A DNA stretch of 64,000 nucleotides from Chenopodium formosanum. Taxonomy: Eukaryota > Streptophyta > Magnoliopsida > Caryophyllales > Amaranthaceae. The stretch lies in NCBI GenBank assembly GCA_024500155.1, contig CM044862.1, positions 50,292,001 through 50,356,000 on the forward strand. Reading direction: 5' to 3'. The translations under genes and the position numbers were made by a program. The notes below the pieces were generated by a model. The model worked only from the letters and a program-made list of their open reading frames with translations, searched no databases and was not told the origin of the DNA. Positions 36,626-48,600 of this stretch are shown here, piece after piece (positions within the stretch are counted from its first letter, which is position 1; each line of letters begins with the position of its first letter).

Positions 36626-39415
36626 TCACTTCTGGCCTGCAGACGGAGCCTCCTGGTCCTCCCCCTTCTCATCATCTGAGGGAATTTCCTGCGCTTCACC
36701 AGGACCAGGAAGCTCAGGCGCGGACGGCTCATTGTTGCTGAGCCAGGCTTCAAAGGAGGCAGGCTCTGGCATGCCTTGCTCTCTCAAGTACACCACGTAC
36801 TCAGCATAGCTGTGTGCCATTGCCCAGATGCTATAATCAGCTTCTGGGTACAAGGCAGCCCAAGCAATCTTCATACGGGCGTCGTTGTCAGCATCGCTTT
36901 CAGCAACGAGGCGGTTTTACTCCGCCTCCAGGGTTGCTGCAAAGTTTTTCTGAGCCTGAGCAGCATCCTTCTCCAGCCTCTCAACCTTGGTTTTCAGTTT
37001 ACCAAGGTCCGCTTGGGCCTTCTTGAGCGCCTCATCAGCCTGCTTGGCGCTCTCGTCTGCCTTCTTTTGGGCCTCCTCCGCCCCCTTCTTGGCCGTCTCA
37101 GCATCCGTCACCCGCTGGTCGGCCGCCTTCAGATCTAGCTCCAGCTGCTGGATTTTAGACGCTTGTGTCATAATTATTGCTTTAGTTTCAAGTTCATTTA
37201 CGATAGTTGAGTGGAAAGCAATATTATCAGCGTCTATGGCAGACTTCTTGGCCCTTTTTACCTCTTCCCGTTTGCGGGAATAAGGACGTTTGAGCCCGTC
37301 CACCCGCAGCATGGCCTGCAAAAAGGCAGGCGGTATAAGAATTATGGGCGGAGAAATTACTTGAAAAAAATAACATGGAATTGACAGGTTTCTCACCTCA
37401 GCCAGAAAGGATAGAATGCGTTCCAGGTTGAACGTCTCTATCCCAGGGATATTGTCCTTATCCTTCTTCCAGACGGCGTCCAGCATGGCTTTGGCGTGCT
37501 TCTGGACGTCTGGCCAGCGGGGAGATTGCGTTTGATCTGCACCACAATCAATAGGTGATGAGTGCGAAACTAAGGCAGCACCTATTTGTATCCGGCTGTC
37601 TGAGGATGATGTGTGTTGGGAGTGGGATTTCACCCGTAAAGGCCACCCCAGCTCAGGCGGGGATTCAAAAGGATTCTTACCTTCAGAGCCGGCCAAGCGG
37701 GAAACGCTTGCAGGCGTGGTGAACCCCGCGGCTGCTGAGGGGTTGGCAAGGTCAAGGCACAGACTGCCTCCTATTTTCTCGAGCCGTCCCCCTATTCGCA
37801 TCGTCTTTGTCCTGGCTGAGGCGCCAGGAGTTGATGCAGAGGCGGACTTTTTTAGCTTATTGAGAACGGCTGGGGCTTCCTCCCTAGCCCGTTTGAGATT
37901 CTTCTCAAACGATTTCCCAACTTCTCCCCCCTGTGAAAATAAATAAGGTTAGTATCCGGGCAAGACAGTTTATAAAATGAGCTTAAGAAAGGGTCAGGCG
38001 CTCAAAACCTTGGCTTTGACCTCAGCCGCGGCCTTCTCCGCAAGCGCCTTGCGGATGACAGCAGAGGATCGCTTTGGGGTTTTCTCCGTCTACATCATAC
38101 TTAATGCTTCCTCTGCAAAAAGAAGGAAGTTGGTTAATATCATAAAACAATTTTGATAGAAAAATAATACAAACGGATATAAACTCAGGCGCATACGTTT
38201 GGAAAACATGTGCCCTAGTCCGCAGGCGGCTAGGAAGCACTCGTCCCTGAACCAGGCGCTCTTGGGGATCCAGTTCTTGGGGACTTTTATTGTTTCCCCG
38301 GTTGACAAGGTTGCGTCTGTGAGGCCAAAAAAGTCTGCCTCAATAATCTTGTCAAAGTCCTCCTCTGGGATCCGGGGAAGAGCGCACTTTCTGCCTAACA
38401 AGTCAGGCTTCTTATTGTACAGACGGAATTCATAATTTTCCCGTCTGGTTGGGGCTGACATCAGGTAGAACCTGTGTTTCCAGCCATCGAACTTGGAGAC
38501 CTTGTCCAAGGTCATCATATATTGCGGCTGCGTGGTTAGAGTGTACCACGTCCTCCAGCCGCCTGGGCTCCTGCTGAGGTAATGCATGCTTGCAAAAGCC
38601 TCCCAGCCGGGGTTAAGCCCTTGGAACTCGCAGGCGGCAACATACCCCAGAATGTTGGTCCAGGAGTTGGGGGTAAGTTGCCAGAGCCCCAGGCCGTAGC
38701 CCCTTAAAATAGCCCTCACCGCCTGGTGAAGGGGGAAACGAAGGCCGGCTTTGAACGCCGCCTTGTAACAGCCAAAATAACTGTTGGCGTTCTGTTGATC
38801 ATCCCCCCAGGCGATGGTGCCAAGTTCAGGCGGCACCCGAATCTTATACCCGTCTCTTAGCGGGTGCATTTTCTTAAAATTCTCCAAGTTCTCCCCCATC
38901 TGGATCCGGTCCTTGGAGGAGACGTGGATGCTGAAGGGATCGTCCTTCTCGCTCCACTTTTTCCTTTCTTCCTCCTCGCTATCTGGAAGAGGGGGCAAGT
39001 CATCGCTGCTCTCGGAGGTAGAGGCGGAGTTGTCACTCTCCGTCTCCCCCTCACTTTGGTCCATAGGGGCAGAGGCGGCATCGTCGCCGCCTTGGTCACA
39101 CTCCTCTAGGAAGGAGTCAGCGGGGGTCGAAGGGGCGCGCGGAGGGGATCTCTCCAGAGTCGTCTGATTTCCCTGATCAGACGTGTCTCCCTCAAGCGTT
39201 TGGCCGCCTGAGCCTTCGCCTCTGTAATTTGGATCATTGGCCGTCTGCATAGTCCGAGCCATGATGTCCTGCACAGACGCATAACTAGTCGGAATCCATG
39301 GCAAAGGGTGGTCCCAACACCCCGAGCCGGCACTCCTAGTCCTAGACTCAGCCGTCCCCGGTGACCGGCTGGACTCTAACCTAGGCTGTGCAGTGTGTGT
39401 TGGTGATGCATCCAT
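36626..39415 (-). pseudogene. Antisense spliced ORF of Tat element ('putative gypsy type transposon' domain)
   Basis: Start ATG at 39415. I infer four exons with GT..AG introns: 38197-39415, 38009-38112, 37397-37930 and 36626-37315, together 2547 nt. Exon 1 has an acidic Ser-rich N terminus, then a conserved globular domain (GTIAWGDDQQNANSYFGCYK, FPLHQAVRAILRGYGLGLWQ, LTPNSWTNILGYVAACEFQG) resembling the plant family named putative gypsy-type transposon. Exons 3-4 are Ala/Lys/Glu-rich and predicted coiled coil (KKGAEEAQKKADESAKQADE). The 81-nt third intron keeps frame. Two in-frame stops break it: TAG in exon 2 (near 38090) and TAA at 36917-36919. Antisense ORFs are known in Retand-type elements; their function is unknown. 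Exon borders are read by eye. Confidence 0.75.
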
Positions 39416-39787
39416 TTATTGCAAGAAATATGTACAGGCGGTGAAAAAAGAAAAGAGCTGAGAGAGACAGAGACGGTACCTTTGTAAGTGGTATCTGAAG
39501 GAGGGCGGGTCCGGCTGGGTTGCGGAAGAAAAAAAGTTTCTTGCTTGCGCCTGACTCAAACGGATGGCTTCTGCTCTCTCAAAGTTTTCCTCTCTAGAAA
39601 ATTTTTGTAAAACGTACAAAATTATGAGGGTAAAACGGCTATATATATGGGGTAAATACGGGGGCATTTCCGTAATTTACCTGGAAGGTGAACGGTTACT
39701 CTGTAACTGTAAAATTACCGCCAACCGAAGAGTGGCATGTGTCACAGATGCCACGTGGCATGCCACGTCACATCTGTGAGGGGCAAA
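39416..39787 (-). promoter_or_regulatory. Candidate antisense promoter upstream of the antisense ORF
   Basis: Between the antisense start codon and the right LTR there is TATATATA at 39640-39647, about 225 bp upstream of the ATG on the minus strand. Further up is a palindromic cluster: ATGCCACGTGGCAT at 39748-39761 (G-box core), flanked by GTGTCACAGATG and a matching CACATCTGTGA. The TATA-plus-G-box layout mirrors the LTR's own promoter. Transcription is inferred. Confidence 0.5.
39778..39787 (+). other. Polypurine tract
   Basis: GAGGGGCAAA directly precedes the right LTR (TGTTTAGGG), the expected place for plus-strand priming. It is short and contains one C. Confidence 0.6.
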
Positions 39788-40280
39788 TGTTTAGGGTAAA
39801 AATACCCAACCGCGTGGCCCAATCAGAGGGTGACACGTGTCAGCCTCAGATTGGTCCAAAATGGACCAATCCCTGTTTGACACGTGTCATTCTAGAGATA
39901 AAAGGGAGAAGGCGGCCTTCAGGCCCAAATCCCGAGAAAGCCGTAATACGGCACAACCCACCAATGATTAGGGTACAGTGACCTAATCAGGGGCAATTCC
40001 CAATGACCCTATAAATAGGGGGATGTCCCTCATTTTGAGGGGAGGTTTTTTACGATTGATTACAACTGTATTCTCTGACACCAGAGAAACACCTGAGCTT
40101 GGAATCCGAGCGGATACCCACCTAAATTTCCGTTCTCTTTATCCCGTTTCAGGTTACTAACTTGTGCGTCGGAGGCGGAGCACCACCCAACAGGTGTCTC
40201 CGTTGGTTTTGCAGGTACAGCTCACTGAGGATCAGTCTTCGTGTTGTAACTCTCCCAAGGGACAAAAAACACCCAAAACA
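39788..40280 (+). repeat. Right LTR (493 bp)
   Basis: Same length and termini as the left LTR. Differences by eye are ten substitutions and no indel, for example CTGCCGCG/CAACCGCG (two sites) near the start, TTTAGG/TTCAGG, AGTCG/AGCCG, CAGCCC/CAACCC and TAGAGGG/TAGGGGG. It is followed by the CCTAT duplication. Confidence 0.95.
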
Positions 40281-40288
40281 CCTATCAT

Positions 40289-43200
40289 TTTATATTAAAA
40301 GCTTTTTTTTAATGTGTTTGACTTTCATTCGATTCAAAAAGCTTTGTTTTTATGCCTTTGACTTAATTTGATTCAAAATATTTGTTTGAATGTGTTTCAC
40401 TTTATTTGATTCATTTAGCTGCTTTGAATGCATTTGACTTACATTCAGTGATTTACATTTATTTGATTCAGTTAGCTTCGTGTAATGCATTTGACTTTCA
40501 TTCGATTCAAAAAGCTTTGTTTGGATATGTTTGACTTTTATTTGATTCAAAAAGCTTTGTTTGAATGTGTTTGGCTTTTATTCAATTACAAAAGCTTTTT
40601 TTTCATGTGTTGGACTTTCTTTTGATTCTAAAAACTTGGTGTAAATGTGTTTGACTTGTCATTAATTTAAAAAGCTTTCTTTGAATGCATTAACTTTCAT
40701 TCGATTCAAAAAGCTTTGTAAGAATTTGTTTAACCAACATTGAATTCAAAAAGCTTTGTTTGAATGTTTTTGACTTTTATTCGATTCAAAAAGCTTTGTT
40801 AGAATGTGTTTGACTTTTATTTAATTCAAAAAGCTTTGATTAAATGTGTTTGACTTTCATATTAATCAAAAAGCTTTGTTTGAATGTGTTTGAGTTTCAT
40901 TTTATATTAAAAGTTTTGTTTTAATGTGTTTGACTTTCATTCGATTTAAAAAGCTTTGTTTTTATGCGTTTGACTTAATTTGATTCTAAATCTTTGTTTG
41001 AATGTGTTTGACTTTTAATTGATTCAATTAGCTTCGTTGAATGCATTTGACTTTCATTCAGTGTTTGACTTTTATTTGATTCAATTACCTTCGTGGAATG
41101 CATTTGACTTTCATTCGATTCAAAAAGCTTTGTTTGAATATGTTTGACTTTAATTTGATTAAAAAAGTATTGTTTGAATGTTTTTGGCTTTCATTCAATT
41201 AAAAAAGCTTTGTTTTCATGTGTTGGACTTTCTTATGATTCAAAAAACTTGGTTTGAATTTATTTGACTTGTCAATAATTTAAAAAGCTGTCTTTGAATG
41301 CATTAACTTTTATTCGATTCAAAAAGCTTTGTTAGAATTTGTATAACCATCATTGAATTCAAAAAGCTTTGTTTGAATGTGTTTGACTTTTATTCGATTC
41401 AAAAAGATTTGATTAAATGTGTTTAACTTTCATTTGAATCAAAAAGTTTTGTTTAAATGTGTTTGAGTTTCATTTGATTCAAAATGCTATGTTTTAATGT
41501 GTTTATCTTTTATTTGATTTAGAAAGTTTTGATTGGATGCATTTCACTTTTATTAGATTCAAAAAGCTTTGTTTGAATGTGTTTACCTTTCATTTTATAT
41601 TAAAAGCTTTTTTTTTTATTGTGTTTGACTTTCATTCGACTCAAAAAGCTTTGTTTTTATGCCTTTGACTTAATTTGATTCAAAATATTTTTTTGAATGT
41701 GTTTCACTTTATTTGATTCATTTAGCTTCTTTGAATGCATTTGACTTTCATTTAGTGATTTACATTTATTTGATTCAGTTAGCTTCGTGTAATGCATTTG
41801 ACTTTCATTCGATTCAAAAAGCTTTGTTTGGATATGTTTGACTTTTATTTGATTCAAAAAGCTTTGTTTGAATGTGTTTGGCTTTTATTCAATTACAAAA
41901 GCTTTTTTTTCATGTGTTGGACTTTCTTTTGATTCTAAAAACTTGGTGTAAATGTGTTTGACTTGTCATTAATTTAAAAAGCTTTCTTTGAATGCATTAA
42001 CTTTCATTCGATTCAAAAAGCTTTGTAAGAATTTGTTTAACCAACATTGAATTCAAAAAGCTTTGTTTGAATGTTTTTGACTTTTATTCGATTCAAAAAG
42101 CTTTGTTAGAATGTGTTTGACTTTTATTTAATTCAAAAAGCTTTGATTAAATGTGTTTGACTTTCATATTAATCAAAAAGCTTTGTTTGAATGTGTTTGA
42201 GTTTCATTTTATATTAAAAGTTTTGTTTTAATGTGTTTGACTTTCATTCGATTTAAAAAGCTTTGTTTTTATGCGTTTGACTTAATTTGATTCTAAATCT
42301 TTGTTTGAATGTGTTTGACTTTTAATTGATTCAATTAGCTTCGTTGAATGCATTTGACTTTCATTCAGTGTTTGACTTTTATTTGATTCAATTACCTTCG
42401 TGGAATGCATTTGACTTTCATTCGATTCAAAAAGCTTTGTTTGAATATGTTTGACTTTAATTTGATTAAAAAAGTATTGTTTGAATGTTTTTGGCTTTCA
42501 TTCAATTACAAAAGCTTTGTTTTCATGTGTTGGACTTTCTTATGATTCAAAAAACTTGGTTTGAATTTATTTGACTTGTCAATAATTTAAAAAGCTGTCT
42601 TTGAATGCATTAACTTTTATTCGATTCAAAAAGCTTTGTTAGAATTTGTATAACCATCATTGAATTCAAAAAGCTTTGTTTGAATGTGTTTGACTTTTAT
42701 TCGATTCAAAAAGATTTGATTAAATGTGTTTAACTTTCATTTGAATCAAAAAGTTTTGTTTAAATGTGTTTGAGTTTCATTTGATTCAAAATGCTATGTT
42801 TTAATGTGTTTATCTTTTATTTGATTTAGAAAGTTTTGATTGGATGCATTTCACTTTTATTAGATTCAAAAAGCTTTGTTTGAATGTGTTTACCTTTCAT
42901 TTTATATTAAAAGCTTTTTTTTTTATTGTGTTTGACTTTCATTCGACTCAAAAAGCTTTGTTTTTATGCCTTTGACTTAATTTGATTCAAAATATTTTTT
43001 TGAATGTGTTTCACTTTATTTGATTCATTTAGCTTCTTTGAATGCATTTGACTTTCATTTAGTGATTTACATTTATTTGATTCAGTTAGCTTCGTGTAAT
43101 GCATTTGACTTTCATTCGATTCAAAAAGCTTTGTTTGGATATGTTTGACTTTTATTTGATTCAAAAAGCTTTGTTTGCATGTGTTTGGCTTTTATTCAAT

Positions 43201-43510
43201 TACAAAAGCTTTTTTTTCATGTGTTCGACTTTCTTTTGATTCTAAAAACTTGGTGTAAATGTGTTTGACTTGTCATTAATTTAAAAATCTTTCTTTGAAA
43301 GCATTAACTTTCATTCGATTCAAAAAGCTTTGTTAGAATTTGTTTAACCATCATTGAATTTAAAAAGCTTTGTTTGAATGTTTTTTACTTTTATTCGATT
43401 CAAAAAGCTTTGTTAGAATGTGTTTGACTTTTATTTAATTCAAAAAGCTTTGATTAAATGTGTTTGACTTTCATATTAATCAAAAAGCTTTGTTTGAATG
43501 TGTTTGAGTT
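40289..43510 (+). repeat. 1307-bp higher-order repeat, ~2.5 near-identical copies
   Basis: Copies start at 40289, 41596 and 42903; equivalent landmarks are spaced exactly 1307 bp (40350, 41657 and 42964). Identity between copies is far higher than between neighbouring monomers. The left half of the unit matches 22330-22890 and the right half matches 24220-24900, with the join at GAGTTTCATTTTAT|ATTAAAAG near 40905 and 42212. Copy 3 leaves the pattern near 43510, where it returns to the non-recombinant order. Confidence 0.85.
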
Positions 43511-45649
43511 TCATTTTATTCAAAAAGCTAAGTTTTAATGTGTTTATCTTTTATTTGATTCAAAAAGTTTTGATTGAATGCATTTCCCTTTCATTCGATT
43601 CAAAAAGCTTTGTTTGAATGTGTTTACCTATCATTTTATTCCAAAAGCTTTATTTAATGTGTTTTACTTTCATTCGATTCAAAAGGCTTTGTTTTTATGC
43701 GTTGTACTTTCATTTGATTCAAAAAGCTTTGTTTAATTGTGTTTGAGTTTCATTCGATTCAAAAAGCTATGTTTAAATGTGTTTATCTTTTATTTGACTA
43801 AAAAAAGTTTTGATTCAATGCATTTCCCTTTCATTCAATTCAAAAAGCTTTGTTTGAATGTGTTTACCTATCATTTTATTTTAAAAGCTTTGTTTTAATG
43901 TGTGTGACTTTCATTCGATTTAAAAAGCTTTGTTTTTATGTGTTTGACTTTCATTTGATTCAAAATCTCTGTTTGAATGTGTTTGACTTTTATTTGATGC
44001 AATTAGCTTTAATGAATGCATTTACCTTTCATTAAGTGTTTGATTTTTTTTTTTTATTCAATTAGCTTTGTTGAATGCATTTGACTTTCATTCGATTTAA
44101 AAAGTTTTGTTTGAATATGTTTAACTTTCATTTAATTCAAAAAGCTTTATTTGAATGTGTTTGGCTTTCATTCAATTACAAAAGCTTTGTTTTAATGTGT
44201 TTGACTTTATTTTGATTCAAATATCTTTGTTTGAATATGTTTGACTTGTCATTAATTCAAAAAGCTTTCGTTGAATGAATTATATTTCATTTTATTCAAA
44301 AAGCTTTATTAGAATTTGTTTAACCATCATTGGATTCAAAAAGCTTTGTTTGAATGTCTTTGACTTTTATCCGATTCAAAAAGCTATGTTTTACTTAGTT
44401 TGACTTCGATTTGATTCAAAAAGCTTTGTTTAAATGTGTTTAACTTTCATTTGATTTAAAAAGCTTTGTTTGAATGTGTTTCAGTTTCAATCGATTCAAA
44501 AAGCATTGTTTGAATGTGTTTGAATGTGTTTGACTTTTATTGGATTTAAAAAGTTTTGATTAAATGTGTTTGACTTACATTTAAATCAAAAGGCTTTGTT
44601 GGAATGTGTTTAAGTTTCATTTTATTCAAAATGTCATGTTTTAATGTGTTTATCTTTTATTTGATTCAAAAAGTTTTGAATGGATGCATTTCCTTTTCAT
44701 TAGATTCAAAAAGCTTTGTTTGAATGTGTTTACCTATCATTTTATATTAAAAGTTTTGTTTTAATGTGTTTGACTTTGATTCGATTCAAAAAGCTTTGTT
44801 TTTATGCGTTTGACTTAATTTGATTCTAAATCTTTGTTTGAATGTGTTTGACTTTTATTTGATTCAATTAGCTTCGTTGAATGTATTTGACTTTCATTCA
44901 GTGTTTGACTTTTATTTGATTCAATTACCTTCGTGGAATGCATTTGACTTTTATTCGATTCAAAAAGCTTTGTTTGAATATGTTTGACTTTAATTTGATT
45001 TAAAAAATATTGTTTGAATGTTTTTGGCTTCCATTCAATTACAAAAGCTTTGTTTTCATGTGTTGGACTTTCTTATGATTCAAAAAACTTGGTTTGAAAA
45101 TGTTTGACTAGTCAATAATTTTAAAAGCTTTCATTGAATGCATTAACTTTTATTCGATTCAAAAAGCTTTGTTAAAATTTGTATAACCATCATTGAATTT
45201 AAAAAGCTTTGTTTGAATGTGTTTGACTTTTATTCGATTCAAAAAGCATTGTTTGAACGTGTTTGACTTTTATTGGATTCAAAAAGCTTTGATTAAATGT
45301 GTTTAACATTCATTTGAATCAAAAAGTTTTGTTTGAATGTTTTTGAGTTTCATATGATTCAAAAAGCTGCGTTTTAATGTGTTTATCTTTTATTTGATTC
45401 AAAAAGCTTTGATTGAATGCATTTCCCTTTCATTTGATTCAAAAAGCTTTGTTTGAATTTATTTACCTATCATTTTATTCCAAAAGCTTTGTTTAATGTG
45501 TTTTACTTTCATTAGATTCAAAAAACTTTGTTTTTATGTGTTTGACTTTCATTTGATTCAAAAAGCTTTGTTTGAATGTGTTTGAGTTTCAATCGATTCA
45601 AAAAGCTATGTTTAAATGTCTTTATCTTGTTTTGATTCAAAAAAGTTTT

Positions 45650-48600
45650 GATTGAATGCATTTCCATTTCATTCGATTCAAAAAGCTTTGTTTGAATGTG
45701 TTTACCTATCATTTTTTTCCAAAAGCTTTGTTTTAATGTGTTTGACTTTCATTCGATTTAAAAAGCTTTGTTTTTATGTGTTTGACTTTCATTTGATTCA
45801 AAATCTTTGTTTCAATGTGATTGACTTTTATTTGATGCAATTAGCTTTGTTGAATGCATTAACCTTTCATTCAGTGTTTGACTTTTATTTAATTCAATTA
45901 GCTTCGTTTAATGCATTTGACTTTCATTCGATTAAAAAAGTTTTGTTTGAATATGTATGACTTTCATTTGATTCAAAAAGCTTTATTTGAATGTGTTTGG
46001 TTTTCATTCAATTACAAAAGCTTTGTTCTAATGTGTTTGACTTTATTTTGATTCATAAATTTTTGTTTGAATATGTTTGACTTGTCATTAATTCAAAAAG
46101 CTTTCGTTGAATTAATTAACTTTCATTCTATTCAAAAAGCTTTGTTAGAATTAGTTTAACCGTCATTGGATTTAAAAAGCTTTGTTTAAATGTGTTTGAC
46201 TTTTATTCGATTCAAAAAGCTATGTTTGAATGAGTTTGACTTTCATTTGATTCAAAAAGCTTTGTTTAAATGTGTTTGACTTTCATTTGATTTAAAAAAC
46301 TTTGTTTGAATGTGTTTCAGTTTCATTCGATTCAAAAAGCATTGTTTGAATGTGTTTGACTTTTATTTGATTCAAACATATTTGATTCAATGTGTTTGAC
46401 TTTCATTTGATTCCAAAAGCTTTGTTTGAATGTGTTTAAGTGCCATTTTATTCAAAAAAAACTATGTTTTAATTTGTTTATCTTTTATTTGATTCAAAAA
46501 GTTTTGATTGGATGCATTTCCCTTTCATTAGATTCAAAAAGCTTAGTTTAAATGTGTTTACCTATCATTTTATATTAAAAGCTTTGTTTTAATGTGTTTA
46601 ACTTTCATTCGATTCAATAAGCTTTGTTTTTATGCGTTTGACTTCATTTGATTCAAAATCTTTGTTTGAATGTGTTTGACTATTATTTTATTCAATTAGT
46701 TTCATTGAATAAATTTGACTTTCATTCAGTGTTTGACTTTTATTTGATTCAATTAGCTTCGTGGAATGCATTTGACTTTCATTCGATTTAAAAAGCTTTG
46801 TTTGAATATGTTTGACTTTCATTTGATTCAAAAAGCTTTGTTTGAATGTGTTTGGCTTTCATTCAATTACAAAAGCTTTATTTTCATGTGTTTGACTTTC
46901 TTTTGATTCAAAAAACTTTGTTTTAATGTGTTTGACTTGTCATTAATTCAAAAAGCTTTCTTTGAATGCATTACTTTTCATTCGATTCCAAAAGCTTTGT
47001 TAGAAAAACTATAATTGAATTTTAAAAGCTTTGTTTGAATGTGTTTGACTTTTATTCGATTCAACAAGCTATGTTTGAATGAGTTTGACTTTCATTTGTT
47101 TAAAAAGCTTCGTTTAAATGTGTTTGACTTTCATTTGATTCAAAAAACATTGTTTGAATGTGTTAGAGTTTCATTCGATTCAAAAAGCTTTGTTTGAATG
47201 TGTTTGACTTTTATTTTACTATAAAAGCTTTGATTTAATGTTTTTGACAGTCATTTGATTCCAAAAGCTTTGTTTGAATGTGTTTATCTTTTATTTGATT
47301 CTAAAAGTTTTAATTGAATGCATTTCCCTTTCGTTCGATTTAAAAAGCTTTGTTTAAATCTTTTTACCTATCATTTTACTCCAAAAGCTTTGTTTTAATG
47401 CGTTTGACTTTCATATGATTCAAAAAGCTTTGTTTTAATGTGTTTGACTTTCATTTGATTTAAAAGCTTTGTTTAAATGTGTTTGACTATTAATAGATGC
47501 AATAAGCTTTGTTGAATGCATTTGACTTTCATTCAATGTTTGACTTTTATTTGATTCAATTAGCTTCGTTGAATGCACTTGACTTTCATTCAATTCAAAT
47601 AGTTTTTTTTAAATATGTTTGACTTTCATTTGATTCAAAAAGATTTGTTTGAATGTGTTTGACTTTCATTTAATTACAAAAGCTTTGTTTTCATGTGTTT
47701 GACTTTCTTTGGATTCAAAACTCATTGTTTGAATGTGTTTGACTTGTCATTGATTCAAAAAGCTTTCTGTAAATGAATTAACTTTCATTCGATTCAAAAA
47801 GCTTTGTAAGAATTTGTTTAATCATCATTGGAATCAAAAAGCTTTTTTTGAATGTGTTTGACTTTTATTCGATTCAAAAATCTATGTTTGAATGAGTATG
47901 ACTTTCATTTGATTCAAAAAGCTTTGTTTAAATGTGTTTAACTTTTATTTGATTCAAAGAGGTTTGTTTGAATGTGTTTGACTTTCATTTGATTTAAAAA
48001 GCTTTGTTTGAATGTGTTTGAGTTTCATTCGATTCAAAAAGCTATGTTTAAATGTGTTTATCTTTACTTGATTCAAAAAAGTGTTGATTGAATGCATTTC
48101 CCTTTCATTCGATTCAAAAAGCTTTGTTTGAATGTGTTTACCTATCATTTTTTTCCAAAAGCTTTGTTTTATTTTGTTTGACTTTCATTTGATTTAAAAA
48201 GCTTTGTTTTTATGTGTTTGACTTTCATTTAATTCAAAATCTTTGTTTCAATGTGTTTGACTTTTATTTGATGCAATTACCTTTGTTAAATGCATTTACC
48301 TTTCATTTAGTGTTTGACTTTTATTTAATTTAATTAGCTTCGTTGAATGTATTTGACTTTCATTCGATTAAAAAAGTTTTGTTTGAATACGTTTGACTTT
48401 CATTTGATTTAAAAAGCTTTATTTGAATGTGTTTGGCTTTCATTCAAATACAAAAGCTTTGTTTTAATGAGTTTGACTTTATTTTGATTCATAATTTTTT
48501 TTTTTTAATATGCTTGACTTGTTATTAATTCAAAAAGCTTTCGTTGAATTAATTTACTTTCATTGTATTCAAAAAGCTTTGTCAAAATTTGTTTAACCAT

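Larger units (their letters stand above)
28938..40280 (+). mobile_element. Ty3/gypsy Tat-lineage (Retand-like) LTR retrotransposon
   Basis: 11,343 bp, structurally complete: LTR, primer-binding site, gag, protease, RT, RNase H, archaeal-type RNase H, integrase, a long 3' region with tandem repeats and an antisense ORF, polypurine tract, LTR. Target duplication CCTAT is perfect. The internal order (integrase last, second RNase H before integrase, antisense ORF downstream) is the plant Tat/Retand arrangement. LTRs differ at about 10 of 493 sites by my count, so insertion is fairly recent. The coding parts nonetheless carry stops and a frameshift, so this copy cannot encode an intact polyprotein. 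Confidence 0.95.
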
